From assembly GCA_945866285.1 (NCBI GenBank), contig CAMBHC010000177.1, positions 1 to 6,120 of the forward strand: DNA of 6,120 nt. Reading direction: 5' to 3'. The DNA is from Candidatus Sulfopaludibacter sp. SbA3. GTDB taxonomy: Bacteria > Acidobacteriota > Vicinamibacteria > Vicinamibacterales > UBA2999. The translations under genes and the position numbers were made by a program. The notes below the pieces were generated by a model. It had not been told where the DNA came from and made no database searches. It worked only from the letters and a program-made list of their open reading frames with translations. This document shows, piece after piece, positions 4,780-6,120 of this stretch (the stretch's first letter is position 1; every line of letters starts with the position of its first letter).

Positions 4780-6120
4780 GGTTCCGCCGCAAGGCCTTGC
4801 GGAACTGGGTCACCGGCAACGTGTTCAGGACGTCCGCCTGGCTCAGCCAGGCCCGGCGGGCCGTGAGCACGCCCCAGCGGGTGTAGCCGAGCGCGTCAAT
4901 CTCGTGCGCGGCGGACTTGATCACGATCTTTACGCCCCGATCCCGCGCCAGGCGGGCATGACTGTCAGACATATCCAGGCGATAGGGCTGCGAGTTGATC
5001 TCGAGGGCCACGCCGTTAGCCGCTGCCGCATCGATCACTCTTTCGATGTTCACGCGCGACGGATCGCGGCGCAGGAGCAGCCGACCGGTGAGGTGACCGA
5101 TGATGTCCACCGACGGATGTTCAATCGCCTTGATCACCCGAGCAGTCATCTCCGCCTCGTCCTGCTGCATCGCGGAATGGACCGAGGCGACGACGACGTC
5201 GAGGGAGGCGAGGCAGTCGTCCGCGAGGTCGAGGGTGCCGTCCGCCAGAATGTCGCATTCGATACCCGCGAGAACCGTGAAGCCGTTGAGCGAGGCCGAA
5301 TACGCGCGAATGCGCTCGGCCGCGGCGTACGTGCGCCCTTCGTCGAGGCCGTTGGTCATGGCCAGCGACTGGGTGTGATCGGTGATCGCGATGTACTGCA
5401 GACCGCGCGCCTGTGCCGCCGCGACCATGGTCTCGAGCGACTCCCGGCCATCCGACTCGGTGGTGTGCATGTGCACATCGCCCTTCAGGTCCGCCTGCGT
5501 GATCAGTGACGGCAGGGCCGCACTCTCGGCGGCCGCCAGCTCGCCGCGATTCTCTCTGAGCTCTGGCGGAATCCAGGCGAATCCGAGGGCTTCGTAGATG
5601 CCCTCCTCGGTGGTGCCAGCGATCGCCTGATCGTTCGCGTCGAACAGGCCGTACTCATTGAGCTTCCAGCCACGCTCGAGGGCACGATCGCGGAGGGCGA
5701 TGTTATGCGCCTTCGACCCGGTGAAATACTGCATCGCCGCGCCGCGTTGGTCCGGCAGCACAATCCGCAAGTCGGCCTGGTAGCCACCGCGCAGCAGTAC
5801 GCTGGCCTTGGTCGGACCGTGCCCGAGCACCCGTTCCACAGTGGGGTAGTTGACGAAAGAATCGGCCAGCGAGGCATCGGCGCCGGTCGCCAGCAGGTCG
5901 AGATCGCCGCAGGTCTCGGCGCCACGGCGCACGCTGCCCACGGTGATGATCGTCGCAGTCGGCGCATGGCCGGCCAGATAGGCTACCAGCGCATCGGCCA
6001 CGTCGGTGGCCTTGGCCAACAGGTGACGGCCGGCATGGCGTTGGCGTTCTTCGATCGCCTTGAGAATCAGATCCTCTTTCTTCGCGCCCATTCCCTTGAT
6101 GCCACGAATACGGCCCGCCT
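4772..6120 (-). CDS. polX: Family X DNA polymerase with PHP phosphoesterase domain (PolX), N-terminus outside window
   Basis: The frame is open to the right edge; nine residues (AGRIRGIKG) precede the first internal ATG at 6091 and complete a helix-hairpin-helix motif (IRGIKGMGAKKEDLIL). Roughly 125 residues of the usual ~575 are therefore missing. Counting from that Met, the polymerase palm has GSVRRGAETCGDLDLL with catalytic Asp63 and Asp65, and the third Asp107 in ADLRIV. The C-terminal PHP domain, a Mn-dependent 3'-5' exonuclease/phosphatase in bacterial PolX, shows DVHMHT (His207, His209), Asp214, TDHT (His239), GIECD (Glu278), SVHS (His305) and IGHLTGR (His333). The last motif, normally (S/T)DAH, is SAAH with Ala394 in place of the Asp ligand and His396 kept. 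The enzyme fills short gaps in base-excision and DNA repair in the cytoplasm. The stop lies in a palindrome 17 bases before a small co-directional gene. Family identity is certain; nuclease activity is in doubt. Confidence 0.95.
   Translation of the reverse strand, partial: AGRIRGIKGMGAKKEDLILKAIEERQRHAGRHLLAKATDVADALVAYLAGHAPTATIITVGSVRRGAETCGDLDLLATGADASLADSFVNYPTVERVLGHGPTKASVLLRGGYQADLRIVLPDQRGAAMQYFTGSKAHNIALRDRALERGWKLNEYGLFDANDQAIAGTTEEGIYEALGFAWIPPELRENRGELAAAESAALPSLITQADLKGDVHMHTTESDGRESLETMVAAAQARGLQYIAITDHTQSLAMTNGLDEGRTYAAAERIRAYSASLNGFTVLAGIECDILADGTLDLADDCLASLDVVVASVHSAMQQDEAEMTARVIKAIEHPSVDIIGHLTGRLLLRRDPSRVNIERVIDAAAANGVALEINSQPYRLDMSDSHARLARDRGVKIVIKSAAHEIDALGYTRWGVLTARRAWLSQADVLNTLPVTQFRKALRRNRV

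Noticed and set aside
4904..5509. 201-codon open frame on the + strand inside polX
   Set aside because: Antisense to conserved PHP motifs of PolX; no domain of its own.
6089..6091. ATG 6091 as the true start of a short PolX
   Set aside because: The codons before it complete a helix-hairpin-helix motif and the frame stays open to the edge; the apparent shortness is due to the window boundary.

Overview
This is a GC-rich bacterial window with almost no spare DNA: five genes on the + strand face two genes on the - strand. The TPR protein, the HTH/DUF4115 protein and the helical-repeat protein resemble proteins I associate with Acidobacteriota (Vicinamibacteria-like soil bacteria) and to a lesser degree Myxococcota. 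That placement is inference from family resemblance; the window has no rRNA or other marker.

Left block (1-2964, + strand). A large TPR scaffold protein enters from beyond the left edge and is almost complete. It is followed within a few bases by a small two-helix membrane protein with no conventional start codon at a sensible place. That gene overlaps, by ATGA, a ThiE/TenI-family protein whose active-site residues mix features of thiamine phosphate synthase and thiazole tautomerase. The spacing suggests one transcript with translational coupling.

Middle block (2965-4564, + strand). A 74-bp spacer with a weak promoter-like sequence precedes a RodZ-like protein (N-terminal helix-turn-helix, one membrane segment, C-terminal DUF4115-like domain). 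Its stop codon overlaps the start of a conserved helical-repeat protein (TAATG), so the two are probably coupled. A cell-shape or envelope role is suggested only by the RodZ architecture.

Right block (4467-6120, - strand). PolX (family X DNA polymerase plus PHP nuclease) enters from the right edge without its N-terminus. It is followed 17 bp later by a small conserved protein whose C-terminal third runs antisense through the end of the helical-repeat gene. The PolX-to-small-gene junction holds a GGGTC-A-GACCC palindrome containing the polX stop codon and a perfect TATAAT six bases before the next ATG.

There is no mobile element, CRISPR array, tRNA or rRNA, and no gene-free stretch longer than 74 bp. 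The most notable points are the lost metal ligand in the PolX PHP domain, the antisense C-terminal extension of the small gene, its possible leaderless promoter, the divergent ThiE/TenI active site, and the missing start codon of the small membrane protein. I see no convincing new multi-gene system.
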